Shown here: positions 9,985-17,649 of the stretch, piece after piece
How positions within the stretch are numbered: the stretch's first letter is position 1
Layout of the letters: each line of letters begins with the position of its first letter
From: Actinomycetota bacterium
Lineage (GTDB): Bacteria > Actinomycetota > Actinomycetes > Mycobacteriales > JACQDL01
Assembly: GCA_016201065.1 (NCBI GenBank)
Contig: JACQDL010000006.1
Span: 24,657-88,656, forward strand
Reading direction: 5' to 3'
DNA length: 64,000 nt
Translations under genes and position numbers: made by a program
Notes under the pieces: generated by a model
The model's database searches: none
What the model saw: only the letters and a program-made list of their open reading frames with translations
Told to the model about the DNA's origin: nothing

Positions 9985-10573
9985 GGGAGCTCCCGAAGTT
10001 CGCGGGCACCGCACTCTGGGCCCGGACCTCATCGAACGCCGCCCGGGCGGCGGCCTCGTTGCCGTCGGCCACCGCTCCGGCGAACCGCTCCCGGATGGCC
10101 GCCACGACCGACTCGATGGAGACCTGCCCGGTCAGTGCGGCAAACCCGCCGAGCAGGGCCGCGTTGGGTACCGGACGGCCGATCTCGCGCAGCGCGAGCT
10201 GGGTCGCCGGCACGACCGCCGCGCGGCTCGGGGTGAAGCCGGCCGCGAACCCGGACAGTCCGAGCTCGGCCCAGGTCCTCGCGGAGTTGACCAGGAGGTA
10301 TCCGTCGGGCCGCAGGCCGTCGAAGACCGCGACCTGGTGCAGCAGGGTGGCGTCCTGCACGATCACCGTGTCCGGATCGGTCACCGGCTCGCGCAGCCGG
10401 ATCTCACGATCATCGAGCCGGCAGAAGGCCACCACGGGAGCGCCGGTGCGCTCGGAGCCGAAGCTGGGAAACGCCTGCGCGTGCCGACCCTCCATGAACG
10501 CGGCGACCGACAGCAACTCAGCCGCGGTGACGACGCCCTGCCCCCCGCGCCCATGCACCCGTACCTGGAACAT
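9974..10573 (-). CDS. porG: 2-oxoacid:acceptor oxidoreductase, gamma subunit
   Basis: The gamma subunit, about 199 residues and first gene of the operon. The N-terminal VRVHGRGGQGVVTAAELL and the later FPSFGSERTGAPV are hallmark gamma-family motifs, and a typical GGFAALTG precedes the C-terminal helix. GTG (10576) and ATG (10573) are adjacent; GGAGAGGGG upstream suits either. A 212-base divergent region separates it from the epimerase gene. Subunit order gamma-alpha-beta-GltD matches operons coding for NAD(P)-linked ketoacid oxidoreductases; that comparison is from memory. Confidence 0.86.
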   Translation of the reverse strand: MFQVRVHGRGGQGVVTAAELLSVAAFMEGRHAQAFPSFGSERTGAPVVAFCRLDDREIRLREPVTDPDTVIVQDATLLHQVAVFDGLRPDGYLLVNSARTWAELGLSGFAAGFTPSRAAVVPATQLALREIGRPVPNAALLGGFAALTGQVSIESVVAAIRERFAGAVADGNEAAARAAFDEVRAQSAVPANFGSSHGA

Positions 10574-10785
10574 CACCGTGCCGTTCCCCTCTCCACTCAG
10601 CTGCCTGGTCGTGGTGTACCTCGGCGGCGGGCGGCCGGCACAGGGGCATCGGCCACCCGGAGTCGGGATCTTCGGCCCGCGACCCCACCGTGGTGGTCGG
10701 GGGCGCCCAGGCGACCCTATTACCGTTTCCTGACGCCCGGCGCGGGACCCGCCGCCACCGGTGCCGGGCCCATATCGTCTCGGCC

Positions 10786-11886
10786 ATGCGAGTGCTGGTC
10801 ACCGGCGGTGCCGGGTTCATCGGGTCACACGTGGTGGCCACCGTGGCGGCCGACCACGAGGTGGTGGTCCTCGACGCGCTGCTGCCCGAGGTGCACCCGG
10901 CCGGGCCGCCGGAGCTGCCGCCGGGGGTCCGGCTGGTCGTCGGCGACGTCCGGGACCGGGCTACCGTGGACGCCGCGCTGGCCGGCGTGGACGCCGTGCT
11001 GCACCAGGCGGCGATGGTCGGTCTCGGGGTGGACGTCCAGGACCTTCCGGACTACGCCGGGTGCAACGGCGTCGGTACCGCCGTGCTGCTGGCGGCGATG
11101 GCAGCGGCGGGCGTGCCACGGCTGGTGCTGGCCAGCTCGATGGTGATCTACGGCGAGGGGCGGTACCGGTGCGCCGAGCACGGCGTGGTGCGCCCCGGCC
11201 CGCGCCGCCCCGCCGCGTTGGACGCCGGCCGGTTCGAGCCACCGTGCCCGGCCTGCGGCAGCGGCAGCGCGCTGGCCGCGGAGCTGGTTCCCGAGGACGC
11301 CGCGTCGGACCCACGCAACGGGTACGCCACGACCAAACTCGCCCAGGAGCACCTGGCCAGCTCGTGGGCGCGGGTGACCGGTGGACGCGTCGCGGCGCTG
11401 CGCTACCACAACGTGTACGGGCCGCGGATGCCGCGGGACACGCCGTACGCCGGGGTGGCGGCGCTGTTCCGTAGCGCGCTGGAGCGCGGCGAGGCGCCCC
11501 GGGTCTTCGAGGACGGCGGGCAGCGGCGGGACTTCGTGCACGTGCGGGACATCGCGGTGGCCAACGACGCCGCGCTGCGCTGGACGGCGGCCGCGGAGCC
11601 GGGGACCAGCCGCGCCTTCAACATCGGCAGCGGCACGACCCGCACGGTCGGTGACCTCGCCGCCGCGCTGGCCACGGCCCGCGGCGGGCCGGCACCCGTC
11701 GTCACCGGGGAGTACCGGCTGGGCGACGTCCGGCACATCACGGCAGACTCCTGCCGGGCCCGCGCCGAGCTCGGCTGGCGACCCGAGGTGGACTTCGGGG
11801 CGGGCATGGCGGAGTTCGCCACCGCGCCACTGCGCGCTGCCAGCACGGCGCCACTGCGCGCAGCCAGCACGGCGCCACGGCGGTGA
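10786..11886 (+). CDS. NAD-dependent sugar epimerase/dehydratase (extended SDR)
   Basis: A 366-residue extended short-chain dehydrogenase. It has the Rossmann TGGAGFIGSH at residues 6-15, the catalytic YATTK, RYHNVYGPRMP, and a RDFVHVRDIA sugar-binding region. An insertion before the YxxxK motif carries four cysteines (RCAEH...PPCPACGSG), as in a subset of nucleotide-sugar epimerases that includes some dTDP-rhamnose 4-epimerases; it may bind zinc. There is no Shine-Dalgarno. TATCGT (10773-10778) ends 7 bases before the ATG, suggesting a leaderless transcript. The last 20 codons are a tandem repeat. The stop overlaps the next start (GTGA). The substrate is unknown. Confidence 0.82.
   Translation: MRVLVTGGAGFIGSHVVATVAADHEVVVLDALLPEVHPAGPPELPPGVRLVVGDVRDRATVDAALAGVDAVLHQAAMVGLGVDVQDLPDYAGCNGVGTAVLLAAMAAAGVPRLVLASSMVIYGEGRYRCAEHGVVRPGPRRPAALDAGRFEPPCPACGSGSALAAELVPEDAASDPRNGYATTKLAQEHLASSWARVTGGRVAALRYHNVYGPRMPRDTPYAGVAALFRSALERGEAPRVFEDGGQRRDFVHVRDIAVANDAALRWTAAAEPGTSRAFNIGSGTTRTVGDLAAALATARGGPAPVVTGEYRLGDVRHITADSCRARAELGWRPEVDFGAGMAEFATAPLRAASTAPLRAASTAPRR
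11824..11880 (+). repeat. 24-bp tandem repeat at epimerase 3' end
   Basis: Two near-identical 24-bp units (11824-11847 and 11848-11871) and the first 7-9 bases of a third, in frame, encode an APLRAAST repeat at the C-terminus of the epimerase. The units differ at one base. The array ends at the stop and runs into the next gene's start. Confidence 0.85.
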
Positions 11887-12599
11887 GCCGCCGACCCGCA
11901 CCACCGCCCACAATCGACCTGATCCTGCCCTGCCTGGACGAGGCCGCCGCGCTGCCGTGGGTGCTGGCGCGGGTCCCGCCCGGGGTGCGGGCGGTTGTCG
12001 TGGACAACGGCTCGACCGACGGTTCGGCGGAGGTCGCGGCCCGGCACGACGCGCTCGTCGTGCACGAGACCCGTCGCGGCTTCGGGGCCGCCTGCCATGC
12101 CGGCCTGCTGGCGGCGACCGCGCCGTACGTCGCGTTCTGCGACGCCGACGCCTCGCTGGACCCGGCGCAGCTCGACCTGGTCACCGGTCCGGTCCTCGGC
12201 GGTGCCGCCGACCTGGTGCTCGGCCGGCGGGTGCCCGCCGGTCGCGGTGCCTGGCCGGTGCACGCCCGGCTGGGCAACCGTGCGGTCGCCTGGCGGCTGC
12301 GCCGCCGGACCGGTCTGGCGGTCCGGGACCTTGGTCCGATGCGGTGCGCCCCGCGCGAACGGTTGCTCGGGCTCGGGGTCACCGACCGCCGCTCCGGATA
12401 CCCGCTGGAGGTGGTGCTGCGGGCGGCGCTGGCCGGCTGGCGGGTGGTCGAGGTGCCGGTGGGCTACCGGCCGCGGACCGGCCGGTCGAAGGTCACCGGG
12501 ACGGTGCGCGGCACGCTCCAGGCGGTCCGTGACATGGACCGGGTGCTGCGCGCGGCGGCACGGGTCGAGGGCGGGCTGGATCTGGCGGGTGCCGGGTGA
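11883..12599 (+). CDS. family 2 glycosyltransferase
   Basis: A 238-residue GT-A glycosyltransferase. It has LILPCLDEAAALPWVL, VVVDNGSTDGSAEVAA, the metal/nucleotide motif FCDADASLDPAQ, and a late RSGYPLEVVLRA...VEVPVGYRPRTGRSKV, the pattern of DPM1/dolichyl-phosphate-type transferases. No membrane domain follows, so it is probably cytoplasmic or membrane-peripheral. The GTG start overlaps the epimerase stop and its stop overlaps the DUF2064 start, forming a tight four-gene operon. Donor and acceptor are unknown. Confidence 0.82.
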   Translation: MSRRPAPPPTIDLILPCLDEAAALPWVLARVPPGVRAVVVDNGSTDGSAEVAARHDALVVHETRRGFGAACHAGLLAATAPYVAFCDADASLDPAQLDLVTGPVLGGAADLVLGRRVPAGRGAWPVHARLGNRAVAWRLRRRTGLAVRDLGPMRCAPRERLLGLGVTDRRSGYPLEVVLRAALAGWRVVEVPVGYRPRTGRSKVTGTVRGTLQAVRDMDRVLRAAARVEGGLDLAGAG

Positions 12600-13237
12600 G
12601 CGCCGGCACGACGCTGCTGGTGCTGGCCAAGGAGCCGGTACCGGGGCGGGTGAAGACCAGGCTGCATCCGGCGTTCAGCCCGGCCGAGGCCGCCAGGCTG
12701 GCCGCTGCGGCGCTGGCCGACACCCTGGACGCGGTGCGGGCCACCCCGGCCGCCCGGCGGGTCCTGGTGCTGGCCGGCCGCCCCGGCCCCTGGCTGCCAC
12801 CGGGTTTCGAGGTGCAACCGCAGGTCGCGGGCGGGCTGGATCGGCGGCTCGCGGCGGCGCTGGGTGGGTGTGCGGGACCGTGCCTGCTCGTCGGGATGGA
12901 CACCCCGCAGCTCACCCCGGCGCTGCTGGATGTCGGCTGGGGCGAGGTGGACGCGTGGTTCGGGCCGGCCGCCGACGGTGGCTACTGGGCGCTCGGGCTC
13001 CGCTCCCCCACCCCGGAGCTGGCCGGCCGGCTGCTGCACGGCGTGCCGATGTCGAGCATCGGCACCGGCGCGGCGCAGCGCGACCGGCTGCATGCGGCGG
13101 GCCTGCGGGTCGGGCTGCTGCCGATGCTGCGGGACGTGGACACCGTGACCGACGCGGATGAGGTGGCCGCGCTCGCGCCGGCCACCCGCTTCGCCCGCAC
13201 CCTCGCCGATCTCACCCGCCAGCCGGCCGCCCGATGA
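12596..13237 (+). CDS. DUF2064 / TIGR04282-type glycosyltransferase-like protein
   Basis: 213 residues with a nucleotidyltransferase/GT-A-like fold. The family N-terminus LLVLAKEPVPGRVKTRL, LVGMDTPQLTPALL and FGPAADGGYWALGL are characteristic of DUF2064 (TIGR04282), a family annotated as glycosyltransferase-like and in some bacteria linked to arsenosugar synthesis. The GTG overlaps the preceding GT2 stop and the stop overlaps the methyltransferase ATG. Its fixed place between a GT2 and a methyltransferase argues for a role in making or activating a sugar conjugate. The activity is not established. Confidence 0.78.
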   Translation: MSAGTTLLVLAKEPVPGRVKTRLHPAFSPAEAARLAAAALADTLDAVRATPAARRVLVLAGRPGPWLPPGFEVQPQVAGGLDRRLAAALGGCAGPCLLVGMDTPQLTPALLDVGWGEVDAWFGPAADGGYWALGLRSPTPELAGRLLHGVPMSSIGTGAAQRDRLHAAGLRVGLLPMLRDVDTVTDADEVAALAPATRFARTLADLTRQPAAR

Positions 13238-13863
13238 CGGCGTGGACCCTCTACGACGAGGCGCTGGCCCACCGCACCCCCTACGACCTGGTACTCCGGG
13301 CCAGCGACGGGCGGCGCTGGCCGTTCCCGGTGAGCAGCTGGTGCGCGACCGTGAACCGCTCCGACCGGGCCCTGATCGCCCGGTGCACCGGCCCGACGCT
13401 GGACGTGGGGTGTGGACCCGGCCGGCTGGTCGCCGCGCTCGCCGGGCGCGGCGTGCCGGCGCTCGGCGTCGACCCGAGCCCGGCGGCCGTACGCAGCACC
13501 CACGCCCGGGGCGCGGTCGCGCTGCGCCGCAGCATCTACGACCGGCTGCCCGGTGAGGGCCGCTGGAACCACGTCCTGCTCATCGACGGCAACATCGGCA
13601 TCGGCGGTGACGTGCCGCGGCTGCTGGCCCGGGTCGGTGAGCTGCTCGGCCCGGCCGGCGAGGCGCTGGTGGAGGTGCACCGTTCCGACACCCACGAGGT
13701 GCTCGACGTGCGGTTGGAGCATCCCGATGGCCGGTCCGGTCCGGCCTGGCCGTGGGCCCGGGTGGGGTTGACCGCGCTGCGCGGGATCGCCGCCGGGACC
13801 GGTCTCAGGGTGACGGGTCACTGGCGGCGCGGCGGGCGCCGTTTCGCCGTGCTCGCCCGCTGA
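13234..13863 (+). CDS. class I SAM-dependent methyltransferase
   Basis: 209 residues. The SAM-binding glycine loop TLDVGCGPGRLVAALA sits near residue 52, followed by the acidic ALGVDPSPAAV strand and LLIDGNIGIGGDV in the motif-III region. It is last in the epimerase / GT2 / DUF2064 / methyltransferase operon, with an ATGA overlap to the previous gene. The last 59 bases overlap the 3' end of the gene on the other strand. The acceptor is unknown; by context, it may be a sugar or lipid-linked sugar. Confidence 0.8.
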   Translation: MTAWTLYDEALAHRTPYDLVLRASDGRRWPFPVSSWCATVNRSDRALIARCTGPTLDVGCGPGRLVAALAGRGVPALGVDPSPAAVRSTHARGAVALRRSIYDRLPGEGRWNHVLLIDGNIGIGGDVPRLLARVGELLGPAGEALVEVHRSDTHEVLDVRLEHPDGRSGPAWPWARVGLTALRGIAAGTGLRVTGHWRRGGRRFAVLAR

Positions 13864-14317
13864 GCCGCCCCGCGCCGGGCCGCCCCGCGCCGAGCCGCCC
13901 CGCGCCGGGCCGCCCCGCGCCGAGCCGCCCCGCGACCAGGTGCGCGGCGCCGAGCACGCCGACCGCGGCCAGGCCGGCCCCGACCAGCTGCCCCGCTGAC
14001 GCGGCCGGGTGCACGGTCGGGTTGCCCGCCCCGGCCGGGCTCTGCCATGCCGGCACGACCAGCAGCAGGCACACCCCGGTGAGCACCAGCAGCGGCCCGA
14101 GCAGCCGCGGTACCCGCCGTACCCGGCTGCGGGCCAGCAGCCAGCCGGTGCCGAACACCACCGGCGCGAGGACCCCGTCGTGCCCGACCACCCCGGCCGC
14201 CAGCCAGGTCAGGACGTCCTTCGAACCGGTGACACCGGCCTGCGCCAGCAGGCTCCAGACGCCGAACCCGAGCGCCACCACCCCGGCGAGGACGAGCAGC
14301 ACCCGGCCGGCGCGCAT
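13805..14317 (-). CDS. small multi-pass membrane protein
   Basis: 170 residues with four predicted membrane segments: residues about 5-23, 49-63, 72-88 and 103-125. The C-terminal tail is Gly/Arg/Ala-rich and encoded by 15-bp tandem repeats. I recognise no family. The start overlaps the stop of the sulfite-oxidase-like gene at ATGA, so the two are co-translated and probably work together, perhaps as a membrane partner of the molybdenum domain (inference). Its 3' end overlaps the methyltransferase gene on the opposite strand. Confidence 0.72.
   Translation of the reverse strand: MRAGRVLLVLAGVVALGFGVWSLLAQAGVTGSKDVLTWLAAGVVGHDGVLAPVVFGTGWLLARSRVRRVPRLLGPLLVLTGVCLLLVVPAWQSPAGAGNPTVHPAASAGQLVGAGLAAVGVLGAAHLVAGRLGAGRPGAGRLGAGRPGAGRLSGRARRNGARRAASDPSP
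13864..13937. repeat. 15-bp tandem repeat, nearly five copies
   Basis: Four complete 15-bp units (13864, 13879, 13894, 13909) of the form GCCGCCCCGCGCCG[G/A] and a partial fifth. The last base alternates G/A, giving a 30-bp higher-order period. The array encodes the Gly-Ala-Gly-Arg tail of the membrane protein on the minus strand and lies just beyond the methyltransferase stop. Confidence 0.9.
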
Positions 14318-15456
14318 CAGATCACCTCGATCCGGGTCAGCCACTTGGTCTGCAGCACGCCGGGGCGGTTCGGGGCGATCAGCCGGGCAGGGTAGCCATG
14401 GTCCGGGTGCAGCGGCGCACCGCCGACGGCGAGCGCGATCAGGGTGTCGGGATGCGCAGCCTGGGTCGGGCCGACCATCGAGGTGCGGTACGGGCCGGAC
14501 CGCTCCAGCGACCCGACCCGCGCCGATGCCCCGGTCGGGGCGCCGGCCAGTGCCAGCAGCTCCCGCAGCGGCACCCCGGTCCACACCACGGTGCTGCTCC
14601 ACCCCTCCACGCAGGCGATCGGCAGCGCCACCGTCCGCTGCGGGAGCTCCCGCAGCTCGGCGAGGGTGAGGGCGAGCGAGCGGGGCCCGATCACCCGCAG
14701 CCGGTACGCCGGGTCGCCGAGGGCGGCTCGCACACCGGCCTGCGCCGCGGTCTTGTTCACCGGCAGCCGTTGCGGCCCGACGCCGGCACGGCGGGGTGCC
14801 AGCACCGCCAGCGGCGCCAGCGGCCGCACGGTCTGCCCGGCCGAGAGCAGGGTGACGGCACCAGCCGTCCCGAATGCGGTGGCCAGGAACCGGCGCCGCC
14901 CCTGGGCGACCCCGGCGGGCTCCGGGTCAGGCTCCGGGTCACCCGCCCCGCCGGGTCCGCCGCCCGCCCGCCGCGGTGTCAGCGGCAGCCTGGCCGCCAG
15001 ATGCAGGCACAGCGCCCCGGCGGCCACCCAGGCAACGGCGTAGTGCGCCGCGGTGAAGGAGAACGGCCACGGGTACCACTGCGCGGCGTTCGCCACCCCG
15101 GTGACCAGCTCGAAGATCACCGCCGCGACGAGCGCGGCGACCGAGGCGCGCTCGGCGGCGTGCCCGAGCGAACGCAGCGGCGGCCAGGCGAAGAGCCGCG
15201 GGTAGACCACCCACAGCTTGGCGAGCAGCAGCGGCACGGCGGCGAACCCGCTCGCCACGTGCAGCCCCTGGGAGAGCTGGTACCCCCAGGCGGGGCTCGC
15301 CGGCAGGTCGAACCAGCCGGGTGGGTGCTGGAGGAGGTGCGACCACAACCCGGTGAGGAAGCATGTCGCGATCGCCGCGCCCAGCCAGCGTCCCACCGCC
15401 GTCGCGGTGCGCGGCTCATGCAGGTCGACGGCGAAACGGGGACGTGGTGGCCTCAC
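14317..15456 (-). CDS. membrane sulfite-oxidase-like molybdopterin protein
   Basis: 379 residues in two parts. The N-terminal half (to about residue 165) has four membrane helices with several histidines, like a cytochrome b561/DUF4405-type module. After a linker comes a Tat-like GRRRFLAT and helix, then an extracytoplasmic sulfite-oxidase-fold domain with the molybdenum-ligating cysteine in PIACVEGWS and the YPARLIAPN...VLQTKWLTRIEV ending of SoxC/YedY-type proteins. I infer a membrane-anchored oxidoreductase with a built-in haem domain. GTG start at 15456; the stop overlaps the next gene at ATGA. The substrate is unknown. Confidence 0.8.
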   Translation of the reverse strand: MRPPRPRFAVDLHEPRTATAVGRWLGAAIATCFLTGLWSHLLQHPPGWFDLPASPAWGYQLSQGLHVASGFAAVPLLLAKLWVVYPRLFAWPPLRSLGHAAERASVAALVAAVIFELVTGVANAAQWYPWPFSFTAAHYAVAWVAAGALCLHLAARLPLTPRRAGGGPGGAGDPEPDPEPAGVAQGRRRFLATAFGTAGAVTLLSAGQTVRPLAPLAVLAPRRAGVGPQRLPVNKTAAQAGVRAALGDPAYRLRVIGPRSLALTLAELRELPQRTVALPIACVEGWSSTVVWTGVPLRELLALAGAPTGASARVGSLERSGPYRTSMVGPTQAAHPDTLIALAVGGAPLHPDHGYPARLIAPNRPGVLQTKWLTRIEVI

Positions 15457-15557
15457 GTGCCGACGGTACGGCGCCGCGGGCGGCCAGGAGCCTTACGGAT
15501 CACGGACGTGTCGCGGCGGAGCCGGTCGACGCCGCCCGGCCGTGCCAGGGTGGCCGC

Positions 15558-16889
15558 GTGGTGACCCAACGCAGGTGGTCGGTCCTCGCCGCGGCCGGGT
15601 TCGCCGGGCTGCTGGTCTGCTCGGTGGTCGGGTGGCGGCTGGGTGGGTTGGACCACGCCCGGTGGCCCCGGGCCTGGGTGTACGCCGGGCAGTGGACGGC
15701 GTTCGTCGTCGGGGCGCTGGCGATCCGCCGGGTCAGCGGGTCCCGCGTGGTCTCGCTGATCGTGCTGGGCGGCGCGCTGCTGCAACTGCTGGCCGTCCTC
15801 TGGCCGCCGCGCACCACCGACGACTTCTACCGCTACCTCTGGGATGGCCGGGTGCAGGCGCACGGCATCGACCCGTACCGGTACGCCCCGATCGACCCCG
15901 CGCTGACCAGCCTGCGGGACCCGTGGCTGTTCCCCGGACCGGGCGATCACACCCTGATCAACCACCGCGCCGTGCCGACCATCTACCCGCCGGTGGCCCA
16001 GCTCTACTTCCTGCTGGTGCACCTCGTGCCCGGTGAACGGCGCCTGCCGCTCCAGCTGGCCGCCGCGCTGCTGGCGGTGGCGACCTCGATGCTGCTGGTG
16101 GTGGCCACCCGCCGGACCGGTGTCGACCCCCGGGCGGTGGTGTGGTGGGCGTGGTGCCCGACCGTCGTGCTGGAGGCCGGCAACGACGCGCACGTCGACG
16201 TCCTCGGTGCGTTCTTCTGCGTGGCCGGGCTCGCGGTCCTGGCGGGACGGATCGGCGAACGGTCCGCGGGCCGGTCACGAGCCGGGCTCGCCGCCGGGGC
16301 GCTCCTGGGCGCCGCCGTCGGGGTGAAGTTCCTGCCCGGACTGCTCGGCCCGGCGCTGGCCCGGCACCGGTGGCGGTGGGCGCTGCTCGGCGGCGCGACG
16401 GCCGTGCTCGCCGGCAGCTACCTGCCGCACCTGCTCGCGGTGGGGCCGCGGGTGTTCGGTTTCCTCCCCGGTTACCTCGCCGAGGAGCGGTTCTCCGGGG
16501 CGGACCGGTACCCGCTGCTCGGTCTGCTGCTCCCCGGACCGGTGGCCGCGGTGGCCGGTGTCGCCGTGATCGCCGCGGTGGCGCTCGCCGTCTGGTGGCG
16601 GGCCGACCCGGCCCGGCCGGTCGCGGGCGGTGTCGTGCTGGTCGGCGTGACGTTCTGCGTGCTGGCGCCGGAGTACCCGTGGTACGCGCTGGTGCTCGTC
16701 GTGCTCGCGGCGCTCGCCGACCAGGCGCGCTGGCTGGCGATCGCCGCCGCGGGCTGGCCGGCGTACCTGGTGGGCTCGCTGCACCTGCCGATCGTCGGTA
16801 CCCGGGCGGTCAGCTACGGCACGGCCGCACTGCTGGTGCTCGCGGTGTGGCTGATCCGCCGCCGGGTCGGAACAGTCACCGGCTGCTGA
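15558..16889 (+). CDS. polyprenol-phosphate-mannose-type membrane glycosyltransferase (GT87/MptB-like)
   Basis: 443 residues, about 10-12 membrane helices. The first external loop holds TTDDFYRYLWDGRVQAHGIDPYRYAP, an acidic pair with a following Tyr/Arg pattern shared by GT-C mannosyltransferases of actinobacteria (MptA/MptB, GT87). Later come GNDAHVDVLG and GVKFLPGLLGPAL. Such enzymes move mannose or arabinose from polyprenyl-phosphate donors to lipoglycans outside the membrane. GTG 15558 and GTG 15561 are adjacent; I prefer one of these to the distant ATG/TTG starts because the helix begins at once. The upstream GT2 could supply the donor (inference). Confidence 0.78.
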   Translation: MVTQRRWSVLAAAGFAGLLVCSVVGWRLGGLDHARWPRAWVYAGQWTAFVVGALAIRRVSGSRVVSLIVLGGALLQLLAVLWPPRTTDDFYRYLWDGRVQAHGIDPYRYAPIDPALTSLRDPWLFPGPGDHTLINHRAVPTIYPPVAQLYFLLVHLVPGERRLPLQLAAALLAVATSMLLVVATRRTGVDPRAVVWWAWCPTVVLEAGNDAHVDVLGAFFCVAGLAVLAGRIGERSAGRSRAGLAAGALLGAAVGVKFLPGLLGPALARHRWRWALLGGATAVLAGSYLPHLLAVGPRVFGFLPGYLAEERFSGADRYPLLGLLLPGPVAAVAGVAVIAAVALAVWWRADPARPVAGGVVLVGVTFCVLAPEYPWYALVLVVLAALADQARWLAIAAAGWPAYLVGSLHLPIVGTRAVSYGTAALLVLAVWLIRRRVGTVTGC

Positions 16890-16913
16890 GGCTGGACCTG
16901 GTCACCGCGCTCA

Positions 16914-16952
16914 GATACAGTCCCGTATCCGAGATCACATACAGGGCTGTAT
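16914..16952. promoter_or_regulatory. paired TetR-type operators
   Basis: Two inverted repeats lie 24 bp centre to centre in front of the TetR gene. Site 1 is GATACAGTCCCGTATC (16914-16929). Site 2 contains the perfect 14-bp palindrome ATACAGGGCTGTAT (16939-16952), with outer TCA/TGA arms. Both share the GATACAG/CTGTATC half-site. The placement 24-62 bases before the GTG fits autoregulation. Confidence 0.72.
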
Positions 16953-16975
16953 CTGAGTTGCGGAACGGAGCCTCA

Positions 16976-17593
16976 GTGGTGCGACGGAGCGAGCAACAGG
17001 CGCAGACCCGAAGGCGCCTCGTGGACTCGGCAGAGCGGGCCTTCGTGGCCCACGGCTTCGACGTCGCCTCGCTGGAGCAGATCACCCGGGACGCCGGCCT
17101 CACCCGGGGCGCGTTCTACGCGAACTTCGCCGACAAGGGCCAGCTGCTGGCGGCGGTCGCCGAGCGGGTGTTCGCCCGGCACGCGACGGCACTGGACGCG
17201 GTCGACGTGCGTGCGCCGGCCCAGACCTGGTTTCGGGCGATCCCGCGCCGTGGACCGTGGTTCGCCCTCTGCCTGGAAGCCGTCCGGGCCGGAATCGACG
17301 AGCCGACCGTCCGGGACCGGATCGAGGCTGCCTGGGGGCTGCTCAGCGCGGCCGTCGAACGGCTGGTCGAGCGGGCGATCGCCGCCCACCAGCTGCGCCC
17401 GCTGCTGCCGGCGCGCGACCTGGCCGCCGTTCTCGTGGCGGTGCGGATCGGTGTCCTGGTCGAACGCGAGCTGACCGCAGATCCGCTGGCGCCGGGAACC
17501 TACCCGCTGGTCGTCGCCCAGCTGCTCGGTCTGGTCGAGGGCGGCGGACGCGAGGCGAGCCCCGGGCCGGCGGTACCACCCACAGCTGGCTGA
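16976..17593 (+). CDS. TetR family transcriptional regulator
   Basis: 205 residues. The N-terminal helix-turn-helix has the TetR pattern: TRRRLVDSAERAFVAHGFDVASLEQITRDAGLTRGAFYANFADKGQLLAAV. A variable ligand-binding domain follows. GTG 16976 follows GGAG by 6 bases; an adjacent GTG at 16979 is possible. Two palindromic operators lie directly upstream. The next gene, a secreted CRTAC1-like protein, starts 56 bases downstream with its own strong ribosome-binding site and could be co-transcribed and co-regulated. Confidence 0.88.
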   Translation: MVRRSEQQAQTRRRLVDSAERAFVAHGFDVASLEQITRDAGLTRGAFYANFADKGQLLAAVAERVFARHATALDAVDVRAPAQTWFRAIPRRGPWFALCLEAVRAGIDEPTVRDRIEAAWGLLSAAVERLVERAIAAHQLRPLLPARDLAAVLVAVRIGVLVERELTADPLAPGTYPLVVAQLLGLVEGGGREASPGPAVPPTAG

Positions 17594-17649
17594 CCGGGTC
17601 ACCGGTGCCGGCAAGCGCACCTTCCGACAACACGCAGAGGAGCCACGTG

